NCBI RefSeq assembly: GCF_000143415.4
Contig: NW_003314441.1
Span: 1 to 34,867, forward strand
Source: Selaginella moellendorffii
Taxonomy: Eukaryota > Streptophyta > Lycopodiopsida > Selaginellales > Selaginellaceae
Reading direction: 5' to 3'
Length of the DNA: 34,867 nt
The notes under the pieces are model-generated. The model made no database searches. It worked only from the letters and a program-made list of their open reading frames with translations, and had not been told where the DNA came from. Shown one piece after another: positions 10,263-20,676 of this stretch (position 1 is the stretch's first letter; the number at the start of each line of letters is the position of its first letter). The position numbers were made by a program, and so were the translations under genes.

Positions 10263-10445
10263 AAATTAGTAGAGTTGAAAGGTTCCTGCCAGTATTTTGC
10301 CATGAAGAGCACGGATAAGAGCGTCATAATCAGCAGAAACAATGTGATATTTCTGACTTAAAACTTGCACTGATCTTTTGAACAGGTTAATTGCGCATGT
10401 GTTGAAAGAGAGATTCGGGAATTGATCTTGCTTTCTAAATTGACT

Positions 10446-10545
10446 NNNNNNNNNNNNNNNNNNNNNNNNNNNNNNNNNNNNNNNNNNNNNNNNNNNNNNN
10501 NNNNNNNNNNNNNNNNNNNNNNNNNNNNNNNNNNNNNNNNNNNNN
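10446..10545. other. Assembly gap (100 N)
   Basis: Exactly 100 N bases, the conventional placeholder for a gap of unknown size. Order and distance across it are uncertain. Base composition changes sharply: mixed on the left, very AT-rich on the right. Confidence 1.
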
Positions 10546-11756
10546 CTGATAAAAATTCAATTATTATACAGAAGAAATAGCTGGAACTATGAAGTCCTCT
10601 ATTTTTAATTAGAATATTAGATATTGTTATAGACAATAATATTTTTATATTCTACTTTAATATATTTTTTTGAGAATTTATAATGAAATTGCTAAATGGG
10701 TTTTTCAAGATGATAAATATATAAGACATTACCAAATAGTAATTTTGAATGTTATATTAATAATTAATATTTAAATCTTACATTTGTTTTAAAAAAAATA
10801 GATAATGGAGTATTTGAGCAAAGAAAGAAAGTATAAGAGTGCTACTGTTTTGAAATATAAATTAGCATTTAATTTCAAAACTAAATTCTTTTACTTTTTT
10901 AGAGATCATTAGTGCTAAAAAAGTCCTGTTTAGTGCTTAAAATACCCAATGCTAAATATATAAAAGAAATCATTATTAATTAATCAGTTTTCAGAATCAT
11001 ATTTAGGTTTCATGTTTAGAGTTTACTAAAATATTCATCTTAAAATACATATAAGTTATACATGTAAATATTATGAATGTCAAAGATATGTTTTATTATA
11101 ATTTCAAAAAATGTTAATTATTATTTAGGTTTTCATTTATATTTTAAAATGCAAACTGTTTTAATAATTTTTATATTTAGATTAAAATTTAAGTATCAAT
11201 TGGTTTTGATACAAGAAAATGAAGAAGTATTGAGAATAATAATGCATTAGTAACACTTTACTGACAATTGATAAGCTTAATACAACAATTTGAATACTAA
11301 ATTAAAAACTTTTTAAAAAAAATTTACATATTTATAGTATTTTTAAAAATGTTAAATAATATATCATTTACAAAATATTAGATTCTTAATATATATATAT
11401 ATATATATATACTTACTTATGTGTTGGATCCATTTTTATATTTAAAACATTAGTAATTTAATAATCTAAATTAATCAATAATCATGTGCCCTTTTATATA
11501 ATTACTGAATAGTAAGTAGTCTTGAATAATTTTATATATATGTATTTTAAAATTTTAATTTTCTAGATTTTTATCTGTATATGATTTGAATTGTTTTGGC
11601 TATAGACAATCTGATAGCAAATTATTAAAATTTTCAAAATGTTTTAATGCGTTTGGAATCATGATTTACATATATAGCTTACTAGCATGATATCACCTAA
11701 ATATAATCCTGATGATTCTTGGTTTATTTATTATTTAAATTTAATCTGATTATTCT

Positions 11757-12060
11757 TGATATTTAATTGGGAGCTTTTCTATTACTTTTTAGCCTAAAAC
11801 ACTTTCCTTGAGAAGTTCATATAAAACAAATTTTTTAATATTTTACACTCCTTTATCTCTTAACTTTCTTCATTCTATGTTTTTCTTTCTCAAGAATTTT
11901 GTCTCTTCATCATTGAATTTTCACAGTGGTTATGTTATGCATTATGAGTTATAAAATGTATTACTCTTGATGTTTTGCTAAATCATGTTCTGGTTGGAAA
12001 GGTTTTAGAGGTGTAATAATATTTTATATTTTAATAAATATCTAATATAAATATTTCAAA
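11757..12060 (-). repeat. Dispersed AT-rich repeat, inverted copy
   Basis: Reverse-complement partner of 5040-5342; see there for the anchors. This copy lies inside the AT-rich block beside the inverted Helitron-like end. Confidence 0.7.
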
Positions 12061-12265
12061 ATATTATTCTCTAAGATGGATGTGAGATGTTCCATTAGCA
12101 CAAGTTTGTGCTTGGGCTCATGAGTGAGGCACATTAGCAACTCAAGGTTACACTTTTATGTTTTCTAGTGGAGTTGCATCATTCTCAAAAATATAGCACA
12201 GTATTGTGCTTTATTTTGAAACCATGAACTTCTCTTTTTTAAAAAGTAACGTTACATAAAGAGTA

Positions 12266-12341
12266 CTAACAAAGACCCTAGCTTCACTAGGAAATAGTGT
12301 ATACCCAAGATAAATAAATCTTCTTTTCTTATTTTACAATG
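12266..12341 (-). mobile_element. Degenerate Helitron 3' end on the minus strand
   Basis: Read on the minus strand, this segment parallels 13246-13322 base for base over most of about 75 positions: CATTGTAAAAT.AGAAAAGAAG, TTTATCTTGGGTAT, then an AGTGAAGCTAGGG hairpin remnant and TTTGTTAG followed by TACTC. The final tetranucleotide is TTAG rather than CTAG and the stem is broken. It is therefore an old copy of the same terminus, facing the other way about 1 kb from its better-preserved relative. Confidence 0.75.
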
Positions 12342-13245
12342 TTGATTGTATACAAGGTCAAATTTATCTAAATTTTGCTACTATTCGTATCCAGACAAAT
12401 GCACAATAATGCAAGATAAGATCTTTTTTTTATTATCATTAAATTTGAATTTGAGTTTTTTTGCATTTATATAATAATAACATAATCTAACATAGAAAAT
12501 AAATCATTGTATAAATATTGAGACAAACAATAAAACTCATGTAAAACTGCTGGTAGATTTCAGTAAGATTATGAGCAAAGAGACTAATTGAAAATATAAA
12601 AGGGTTTGTTATTTTTGAGATATTATTAAGAAATGAATTTGATATTTTTATGTGTATGAGATTACTTTTACCATATTAGATAGCATGTCATATATGAGAC
12701 ATGAATACATAATTTTATCATAAAGCATTAGTACAGATTTTTTATAATGCAAACATTATATCTCTCATATAATTATTATCTTTGGATGTACCTCTTTTCA
12801 ACACCCCTAATGTAGTGTGAATATCTAAATAGATTTAATTATGTCTATTTAAATGTAAAACCAGACACATAATAAATATTCTATTATTCTTTAGAAAGCT
12901 ATGAAAGTTAGAGGCATCATTAGAGTTGAGATAAAATAAATTTAGCTCAGTATGCAATTAAAATTATAATTTCTTCAAACTAACTTATTATTTTTTGGTA
13001 GTCTATAATTCTTCAGTTTTGTGAAAACTTAATTACTTTTAAAGCATGACAGCAATCTTGTTTATGTTTTTAGGGTTTTCTACCTTTCAATAAAAAATTC
13101 AAATTCAAATTTAATGATGATTAAAAATGACCTTATTTTCCCCAACACTTGCATTATTATCTAATTGCATTATTATGCATTTCTCTGGAGATGAATAATA
13201 GTAAAATTTATATAAATTTAACCTTGAATACAATCAAAATTTCCA

Positions 13246-13322
13246 ACATTGTAAAATTAGAAAAGAAGATCTATTTATCTTGGGTATGCTATATCTCCCA
13301 GCGGAGCTGGGATCTCTGCTAG
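13246..13322 (+). mobile_element. Helitron 3' terminus (hairpin + CTAG)
   Basis: The stem TCCCAGC (13296-13302) and GCTGGGA (13306-13312) is followed by CTAG at 13319-13322 and then T. This is the same design as at 2117 and 20676, with a different loop (GGA) and spacer (TCTCTG). The 50 bases before the hairpin match the inverted copy at 12266-12341 rather than the 2117 family body, so this may be a sibling subfamily sharing the terminus. Confidence 0.85.
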
Positions 13323-13475
13323 TACTCATATATTTAAACGAAAGAGCCGGTATAATAATAGCATATACTGGCGTCACTTATTCTGGGCATATGCCAAAAT
13401 CTAATGGCTGAGATTAAACAATGGAGAGCCGTGACTTTTGGGATCATAAAAAATTTCAATTCTCTTTTAGGGCGC
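13323..13475 (+). repeat. Cassette copy (type B) after a Helitron end
   Basis: TACTCATATATTTAAACGAA, GAGCCGGTATAATAATAGCA, CACTTATTCTGGGCATATGC, ATCTAATGGCTGAGAT (about 13399-13414) and CTTTTAGGGC (13464-13473) match 20677-20819 in the same order. A CT tract follows at 13520. A run of promoter-like AT motifs, a single telomere-type TTTAGGG and a pyrimidine tract looks like a plant core promoter and 5' UTR, but no transcript is shown. Confidence 0.65.
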
Positions 13476-13516
13476 GTGAGCACGAGCAGAGAGCGTCAAT
13501 CATCGCTTGTGGGAAG

Positions 13517-13519
<3 letters not shown>

Positions 13520-13553
<34 letters not shown>
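13520..13553 (+). repeat. (CT)17 microsatellite
   Basis: A pure CT run after GGAAGGTA. The GGTA just before it could be a splice donor, with CTGTTTGCAAAG at about 13571-13582 as acceptor, which would put the tract in a 5' intron. That is inference. Confidence 0.9.
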
Positions 13554-13559
<6 letters not shown>

Positions 13560-13626
13560 TTGTTTCTCTGTTTGCAAAGGTTTGAGAGGCTCACGGCTTT
13601 CTCTGTGTCGCCATAGTTGTGCTCGA

Positions 13627-14014
13627 TGATCAGCGAGAACAGGCTCAACGCCTTCCAGACTTACGTGGGGAACAAATCCGCCAGCATCCGCCTGCGCAGG
13701 TGCATTTGGTAGATCGACGTGCTCTGCTCGGAAATGCGACGAGGATTGGGAGTGAAAGGCGAAGAGGCTCTGATGGAGCGCACGACAGGGATGACGTCTC
13801 GGAAAATGAGGGGATTCACGTTGTCATCGATGACTAGAATCAAGGTTCTTCACTCTCTTGCTCGTTGCCATTCTTTTTTCGAGTCTCTCAAGTCCCTGTT
13901 TGTTCCAGGTTCTCGAGGCTGGAACCACGACTAGAATCAAGGTTTTTCACTCTCTTGCTCTTCGCTATTCAACTGGAAATATGGTTTTGATCATGTTTTG
14001 CTGGGATCGTGCAG
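13627..14014 (+). pseudogene. Unidentified exon-like segment with a 97-bp tandem duplication
   Basis: Near 13627 an ATG opens MISENRLNAFQTYVGNKSAS, which hits a stop at about 13709. A second frame is open around 13719-13934. I recognise neither. GACTAGAATCAAGGTT..TTCACTCTCTTGCTC occurs at 13832-13863 and again at 13929-13960, so about 97 bp is tandemly duplicated. The end (TCGTGCAG, to 14014) is a good acceptor for the first kelch exon. The segment may be the damaged 5' part of the kelch gene or an unrelated fragment fused in front of it. Confidence 0.35.
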
Positions 14015-15281
14015 GGACGTACATCTGGAGCAAGCCTGTGATGAAAGGAACGCACCCTTCTCCTCGGGACAGCCACAGCCCCACGGCCGTCGGGTCTAAG
14101 CTCTATGTGTTTGGTGGTACCGATGGAACCAGCCCGCTAGATGATCTCTTTGTTTTGGATACTGGTAAGCGAGTTCTATCAAATTTTTTTTCTTGTTCTT
14201 ATCATCCAATGCAGCTGCCAACACCTGGGGGAAACCCGACGTTTTTGGTGATGTTCCTGCTCCGAGAGAAGGACATAGCACATCTCTCATCGGTGACAAC
14301 CTGTTAGTGTTTGGGGGATGTGGGAAATCCAGCGATCCCTCAGAGGAGGAGTACTACAACGACCTCCATGTTTTGAACATGAGTAATATCCTGTTATCTT
14401 TCCTGGTTTTCTTCTAAACTCTTTTTTTTCCTGTAGATACTTTTTTCTGGAAGAAGATTTCTACCACTGGAGTCTCACCTATTCCTCGGGATATCCATAA
14501 TAAGAACTGTTGCATTGTCATGGGTGGCAAGAACGGTGGTAATGCCTATCTATACGACATTCATATTCTGGACACAGGTACATACATTGTGCTGGTTTTA
14601 AACTTGCGAATTCATTTGTGTTTCCAGAAACAATGGCATGGCGGGAGGTAAAGACGACTAGTGCCGAGCTGATGCCAAGAGCTGGTGAACGCAGGGCGAG
14701 GCATATTATTCTTCTATGGGGGATGTAACGAAGAGCTTGAAGCTCTGGATGACATGTATTTCCTCGACACAGGTTGGCTTCTTCTTTTATTGACATTGCT
14801 GCTGACAATATGGTTGCCGTTTTTCTGTGAAAAGATGCTGAGGGAGAAAGATCCATCAGAACCAAAGCTACCCATGCGTAAGGAACTTAAGAGAAGGCGG
14901 CAAGAGTATCGTGCCACGCCATTCGTGCTAGACAAGCAACGGGATGCGGACAAGAGCTTGGTTTCATCTCACGGAGGTATCTGCAGAAAACCTTGGACCT
15001 CTCCAAATTTTCTCTGTCAAACTCATGCTACAGAGTTTCAAGCTCACGTTCAGCCGCTAGGCGAGAAGATGTTCGAGGCTAAAGTAAGCGACGTATTCAA
15101 CTACAGATACACGCTAGAAGCCTCCATCGATGGGAAGCTCTTCCGTGGGCTGCTCTTCTCGTACAAGCCTGGTTTTGCTCAGGCAGTGCAATCTTACATC
15201 CTCAGTTACTCTCTAATGCCAGGAAGGAAAGCATCACAGGAGGAAACCACAGCACGTCCAAAAGGCCGTAGTAAAAGCTAA
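14015..15281 (+). pseudogene. Kelch-repeat protein, frameshifted
   Basis: Exons 14015-14164, 14215-14382, 14437-14577 and 14628-14772 are separated by GT-AG introns of 50-54 nt, and each encodes about one kelch blade. Landmarks are SPRDSHSPTAVGSKLYVFGG, APREGHSTSLIGDNLLVFGG, NDLHVLNM, CCIVMGGKNGGNAYLYDIHI and GRGILFFYGG. Kelch proteins fold these repeats into a beta-propeller for protein binding. The last part (14835-15281) has a basic linker RKELKRRRQEY and a C-terminal block FEAKVSDVFNYRYTLEASID, as in plant kelch proteins with a coiled-coil tail. Two breaks argue for a pseudogene. After LMPRAG (about 14684) the frame shifts by one, with the HTT part of the blade lost. The 14772/14835 junction does not keep frame. 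A few residues are also missing after IPRD. The upstream blades are absent. If either break is a sequencing error, the gene could be less damaged than it looks. Confidence 0.75.
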
Positions 15282-15644
15282 CCGAGAAAAGAGGAGTTCA
15301 AAGAAACCATGGATATCCATACCTGCTCTTCCTATAATTATTAAAGTTTCACAAAGTCTTTATTACACAGCCTCACCTTTTTTTTGTTCTTCTGGATTAT
15401 CAGTTGTTTCTTCTTTGTCTACACAATACAAAAGATTGTTTTTTAGTAATGTGCTTTTTTTTGTTAGTTTACCTTCTTTATAATCTTCTGTGAACACGGA
15501 CGTGAAAAGGTGATACACTGCTAGAATCCTTCCTAATCGACTCTCTTTTGCAGAGTGGGTGATAATACATGGTCCCTACTTTACACTTCTATAATGCAAA
15601 AGCTACAGGCTTGCCACAAAGAGGGGTATAAACTGGTGAAGTGC
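15282..15644. other. Spacer between kelch and amidohydrolase fragments
   Basis: Non-coding, T-rich sequence. No gene, RNA or repeat is recognised. CTTCCTCAG near 15652-15660 may be the acceptor of the amidohydrolase fragment that follows. Confidence 0.45.
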
Positions 15645-16099
15645 AATGATTTCCTTCCTCAGAAACGGTAGTGTGGTTGCTCTAGGATCTGACTGGCCTG
15701 TAAGCCTGTCAAATACTTTTTCTTCGGCGTTACATGAATGGTTTGTCTCAAGGTGGTAGCAGTGAATCCACTTGGAGGAATCCGCACAGCCATGGAGAGA
15801 ACACTTCAGGCTGGAGTCATCCCAAGGAAAGGATTTCTGCATGGGACGTAGTGGCAGGGTAAGAGATAACAGATGAGAAACTGAAATGCAGTTTTTGTTT
15901 TTGGATTCACAGGTACACATCCTCGGCTGTGTATGCAGCTGCATTGGAGGATTTGGTTGGGTCGCTGACGCCAGGAAAGTTTGCTGACTTTGTGGTGTTG
16001 TCCGAGTCTCCTTTTGGACAGGGCACAGGCATTTTTCCTCCAGTGGTTGTGTTCGTTGGTGGAAATTTTGCCTTCCCTTCTGAAGGCGTTATTCCATAA
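15645..16099 (+). pseudogene. YtcJ/LAF3-like amidohydrolase, C-terminal fragment
   Basis: The exons read LRNGSVVALGSDWP (to 15699), then after a 53-nt GT-AG intron (15700-15752) VVAVNPLGGIRTAMERT, a frame change, then SHPKERISAWDVVAG (to 15858). After a 54-nt intron (15859-15912) comes YTSSAVYAAALEDLVGSLTP with GKFADFVVL and FVGGNFAFPSEG, and a stop at 16097-16099. GSDWPV is the metal-site motif near the end of the amidohydrolase-3 barrel, and GSLxPGKxADFVVL is the typical C-terminal beta-sandwich strand. Plant LAF3 belongs to this family. The N-terminal two-thirds with the HxH metal ligands is missing, and a frameshift follows MERTLQ. The reading is confident; function is lost. Confidence 0.8.
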
Positions 16100-16125
16100 T
16101 TACTTGGTCTTTTAAATATAGCATA

Positions 16126-16612
16126 TTTGCGAGAAGATTCGTGAGGAGAAAGCAGCCAGAATCATCAAGCAGCTGGTAAAGACATTCAAAGAGATTTATT
16201 TGAGGGGCGTGGTTCACCAGAATCTCAAGCTCGACAACATTCTTTCCAAACTAAACATGCATGACAAGTGGTGATCAGCACCTTTAGGAGATATCACAAC
16301 AGCGAAGTACATGGCAGCTGAGGTGGTGGAGAACAAGGATTGGAGCTCTACATGGCAGCCATCGAAATGTGGGGGCTAGGAGCAATTTTATACAAGACGC
16401 TGGGAAAGGGAGGATACCAGCCAATGGAAGCATTTGATCTCATGTGACAGGGGGCGACCTCTGTTTCGGATCCACGGCCAACATCTTAGAAAGGAGATCC
16501 TCTGCTGCAAACAAGCAAGGACCAATCAGGTTCAGGTTCGATCAGGTTCTGCAACACCCATGGATTTGTCAAAAATTGCAGCATTAAGACCGACAAGCTG
16601 TGAAGGAGTGGT
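16126..16612 (+). pseudogene. Protein kinase, C-lobe fragment
   Basis: The order is EEKAARIIKQLVKTFKEIYL, RGVVHQNLKLDNIL, TAKYMAAEVVENKDW, then in another frame EMWGLGAILYKTLGKGGYQP and finally FDQVLQHPWI. These correspond to helix E, the catalytic loop, the APE segment, helix F and the subdomain XI HPW motif of calcium-dependent or SNF1-type kinases. The catalytic HRD is HQN, so the catalytic Asp is gone. APE is AAE, and no DFG is readable. Stops and frame changes occur throughout. It follows the amidohydrolase fragment within 30 bp with no intergenic sequence typical of separate genes, which suggests juxtaposed fragments. Confidence 0.75.
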
Positions 16613-16960
16613 GTGAAAAGGAGTGCTCCCGGCCTTGAGAACAAGAAAGTTCAAGTGGCTTAAAAGAAAATGCCAGCAGTAAGTTCCTATTTCCTTTTCA
16701 CCATTACTAACTTCATTTGCTTGCGTTTTTCTTTTTTGTATTCTCCGGACATCAACATCTCTTATGTCTATGGCTGGAAAACATTTTCAGTGGCTGCCGA
16801 GAACAAATGCAGAATGAAAACAAGTTGGAACGAAAAGGAAAACGAGGGAGTTGAAATGTAAAGAAAGAATTGTAAAACGTTTATTGATATATAAATAAAG
16901 ATCAAAGTTGAATCGAGATCTTTCACTAATCATCCAATATATTTAAATGAAAGAGCCTCA
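16613..16960. other. Spacer with a cassette fragment at its end
   Basis: No gene is supported. At 16936-16957 the motif AATATATTTAAATGAAAGAG, otherwise seen just downstream of the Helitron ends, lies upstream of the next Helitron fragment. Confidence 0.45.
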
Positions 16961-18079
16961 TTGATCATTGCAGTAGGTGGCTCTAATTTTATATATATCG
17001 CTCAGATGTAGTCTAAGATTTATGTAATATCATAAATTTTCTAACATTTTTTCTTACATTGTAATTATACATGACAAAAATAATAAGGTATAAATATCAT
17101 TGAGACAACATTAGTACAAGAACCATCTAAAGAAATGTGATTCATCATCAATTGAACATTAATTATATTAAATCTATCTATATACCATTTATGAATTTTC
17201 TGGTATATTATATTTTTAGAATAAAGAAAATTTTTATATATCATTATTACCTCAGTATAGAGTAAAACCTTGCCATTCATTTATCATTATAAAATTTCAT
17301 CCTTTATAATATTGTAATAAAGCCTTAATTTTAAATATAAATCCATGAAAATAGAGAGATAATAACTTATTTTACATTAGCATTCTCTCTATTAAAAAAC
17401 ACATACAGAAATAATGCTAATGATATAAAGTAGAATACTTCTAATATTAAATATTACTCTCAAAATGTAAGAATATAAGTATTAGGAATAAGGGAATATC
17501 AAAGATAAATATGTAAAATTTTGAAATTTTTCTAAAACAATATAACACATAAAGGTAATTTCTATCACTTAGTATCATGCAATTCCAAAACTTTCAGTCT
17601 AAAGAGATGAAAAATAAAACTCAATAAAAATGGTTATATTTTTTAATTTTATAAGATGTATATAGTTTAAGTGAGTTTTAAATCTTTATTTTTGAAACCA
17701 TTATATTTTAGTGTACTTAAGAAACAAATTTTTTCAAGAGGAAAAATTGTAGATCAATTATATGGAGATTTTAAATAAATAAAATAGTTACCAAGCCTCA
17801 ATATTTAATTGACTCATCTGGCCATGGAATCCCACAGTGAAAAATTCCATTTATAGAAGATCATGCAGCACTCAGAGTTTTAAATGTTATATTATGTTAT
17901 AAGTTAAATTTATTATATTATTTATTATGTTATATTTTTAAAATGGATTTTAAATATAAATATTATATTATGTTATGTTAACTATGTATGTTATAATTAT
18001 GATTATATTAAAATTATAATTATGATTTCAAATTTTTGAAATACTAAAACATTAAGAATAAACATGATGCTCCCAGCGT
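16961..18079 (+). mobile_element. Internally deleted Helitron copy, truncated in its 3' hairpin
   Basis: It begins with ATTGCAGTAGGTGGCTCTAA, matching the Rep codons for IAVGGP at 299-320. After about 30 bases it jumps to GATGTAGTCTAAGATTTAT, matching 1057-1080. From there it follows copy 1 to TGCTCCCAGCGT at 18068-18079. Thus roughly 0.7 kb present in copy 1 is missing. The copy stops inside the terminal hairpin loop, where another Rep fragment begins. No CTAG end is present. Confidence 0.75.
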
Positions 18080-18420
18080 GGATATATTGGAAGTTTCAAA
18101 CCAAATAATGAAAAATATGCAGCTTATTCACAATGAAATATTTTAGATACTGCTCAAGCAACGGAGATAAAAATCAAAAAACAAACACAATTCTAAATGC
18201 AATGAGCAACTAATGGGTGGTCTTGATAAATTATTAAAAGAGATAAATCCCTATACTAATGCATTCACAATATTGTAAGAAATAGAGAATGAAGTGTTAA
18301 AATTAACAAATTTTCAAGGAGGCATAAATGATATCGTAATACATATAAAAGGCAATTAGACAACTGATCCAAGATAATATAATGCACTAGGTTCAAATGA
18401 TTTTAAACATTTAGTTGTAC
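18080..18420 (+). pseudogene. Helitron Rep/helicase fragment, downstream part
   Basis: It starts GGATATATTGGAAGTTTCAA, equivalent to the HxIGSFxPNN codons at about 350-375, so it continues the domain where the fragment at 1-400 ends. Further blocks include LKEINPYTNAFTIL (about 18237-18278), LTNFQGGINDIVIHIKGN (about 18303-18356) and DPR.YNALGSNDF, in line with the NPYVK/F...R...YNxPTxxEVA region of plant Helitron proteins. Several stops interrupt it. The HUH/Tyr catalytic motifs and helicase motifs are not recognisable downstream. Confidence 0.65.
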
Positions 18421-20676
18421 AAAGATGGTATTCATTAATGAATTTTTTTATTATGTCTACTATGTACGATATATTTAAAACAAAAAATATGTTCAATATG
18501 TTTAAACATGTATTATCAAATCAATCATAAACTCTTTCTTCTATAGAATAAAAACTTTATAGAACAAAGAGTATCTGATTAATTCAATGCTACATTATTA
18601 AAATTAAACATAATTGTTTTACAAAGATGGTATATAGTACACACAATAAAAGATATACTATAAAGTTAAAAGTAAATTAAGTAGTGACTATAGAAATTAT
18701 ATATTTTATAACTTAAAATAGAAGAGTTGGATAGCTCCAGCTATTATATCTTGTAAATAAGTTATACTTTTATCATAATCTTATGATTTTTAACTTTATG
18801 ATATTGCACAAATATGAGACTACATCTAAGCTAAGAGACAACTCAATATGAGTAGATTCATTGATGAATGTGTAATAAGTCTGTTATTTACACTAATAAT
18901 TTGTGCATTGATACATGGAAAACAGATACATAAAATATCATTGAGACAATATTAGACAAATACAAAAGGCTACCATTCCTCATCACTTAAAATTTTATTT
19001 TTAAAAAAGCAATCAATGGACCTTTTTTTATTTTCTGATATGTTATGGTTTTAAGAAAAAATCAATATTATGAATCATCAATACCATAATATCAGGATAA
19101 AAACATAACTTTCATTGAAATATTTTAGTCTCAATGTAAATTTATATAAAAATAAATTAAAAATAAAGGTAAAAATCTTAATTCATTTTAGCATTCTCTC
19201 TATATAAAAACATATACACAAAGAAACTTAATGATATAAAATATAATACCTTAACCTTTAGATAGTACTTCTAAAAAGCATAAATGTAAATATTATGAAG
19301 GGACAGGATATCGAATACAAATATGGAAAAAATAATTCAAAATAAAATATAATGTAATTTTAAGTAATATTTTTAAATAAATTTTAAAAAGTACTAAATA
19401 AAATAAAAGAAAAAAAGTATCTAAATTAGAATATAAAAAAGTAATTTCTATAAAAATATGATATTTTCTTACATAAAATAGAGGAGTTAATAGTTCTAGA
19501 TATTTGTTGTGTAAAATATTTTCTCATTAGTAAACTTATGGTTGGCTAAGATGTAGTCTAAGATTTATATAATATCATAAATTTTCTACCACTTTATCCT
19601 ACATTGCATTTATACATGAAAACATAATAAGGTATAAATATGATTGAGATAACATTAGTACATGGACCATATACAGAATTTTAATTATATGATATTAAAC
19701 CTATCTATATACCATTTATGAATTTTCTGATATATTATAGCTCTAGCATAAAGTCAAGATTATATATCATCAAACCCTACTCTACCCCAGTATAGAGTAA
19801 AAAATTACCATTCATTTATCATCATAAAGTTTCAGCATTCATAACAGTGTTATAAAGCCTTAATTTTAAATATAAAAGCATGAATATAAATAAATAATAA
19901 TATTATTTTAGATTTATAAAACTAAATACAGAAATAATGTTTATGATATATAATAGAATACTTTCTATTTTAAATATTACTCTCAAAATGCATGAATATA
20001 AATATTAGGTAAAAAGGGAGTATCAATGATAAATATGTAAAATATTAAAAGTTTTTAAAAGAAAATATAACACATAAAGCTAACGTCTTTCACTTATTAT
20101 TATGCAATTCCAAAACTTTCAGTCTGAAATGATGAATAGAGAAACTCCATAACAATGTTTATATTTTTTAGATTTAAAAGATGTATGCACTTTAAGTGAG
20201 TTTTTAAATATATATTAAATATATTTTTAACATCATTAGAATTGAGTGTACCTAAGTAGCACATACTTTGTTAAGAGGAGTAATTATATAGTTTAATAAA
20301 TCATCAAATAATAAGATTTTTATCAATTATATAGAGATTTCAAATAAAAGAAGAAATTAGTTAATAAAAAATGACTCATCTGGCCATGGGATCCCACAGT
20401 GAGAAATTCCATTTACAGAATATCCAAGACTTCAGTCAACAATCAGAATTTTAAATATAATATAATGTACTGAGTTATATTTATTATGTTATGATGTTTG
20501 TTGGTGATGGAGTCAATTGTTGAAGATATTTTTAATATAAATATTATGTTATGTTTAACTATATATCTTATAATTATGATTATGTTAAAAATTACAAATA
20601 CGCTTACAACTCTTTGAAATTATTACAATATCAGAAATAAACACAATGCTCCCAACGTAGCTGGGACTTTTGCTAG
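18421..20676 (+). mobile_element. Helitron body and 3' terminus, second full tail copy
   Basis: AT-rich and non-coding. From about 18970 it matches 419-2117 closely. The 3' end has the stem TCCCAAC (20650-20656) and GCTGGGA (20660-20666) with one mismatch. CTAG at 20673-20676 is followed by T. The stretch 18421-18970 carries further family-specific AT-rich sequence, including a motif (TATTTTATAACTTAAAATAG) that also occurs near 926-945. Confidence 0.8.

Larger units (their letters stand above)
8886..10445. other. Duplicated, probably non-functional gene remnant
   Basis: An open frame begins at 8956-8980 (MADSLKNTISSSVTTSPLAD) and runs to 9298, through DLWAKHSKVVYLNSRDAIRM. I do not recognise it. 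Its second half is repeated at 9809-10262 with frame-changing differences, and acceptor-like tracts (TTGCACAG, TTGTGCAG) precede the repeated portion in both copies. This suggests exons of an unknown gene that were duplicated and then decayed. Nothing in the sequence gives a function. The region ends at the assembly gap. Confidence 0.35.
10546..13245. mobile_element. AT-rich block, probable Helitron-derived sequence
   Basis: About 2.7 kb of AT-rich, non-coding sequence upstream of the Helitron 3' terminus at 13322. It holds a (TA)n run at about 11388-11411, the inverted partner of the 5040-5342 repeat, and an inverted Helitron-like terminus at 12266-12341. No reading frame of note survives. 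I infer it is Helitron body because the terminus lies at its right edge and no 5' end can be fixed. The assembly gap may have removed part. Confidence 0.5.

Noticed and set aside
13661-13843. Minus-strand ORF opposite the exon-like segment before the kelch pseudogene
   Set aside because: No motif and no splice context. Kept only as part of an unassigned segment on the plus strand.
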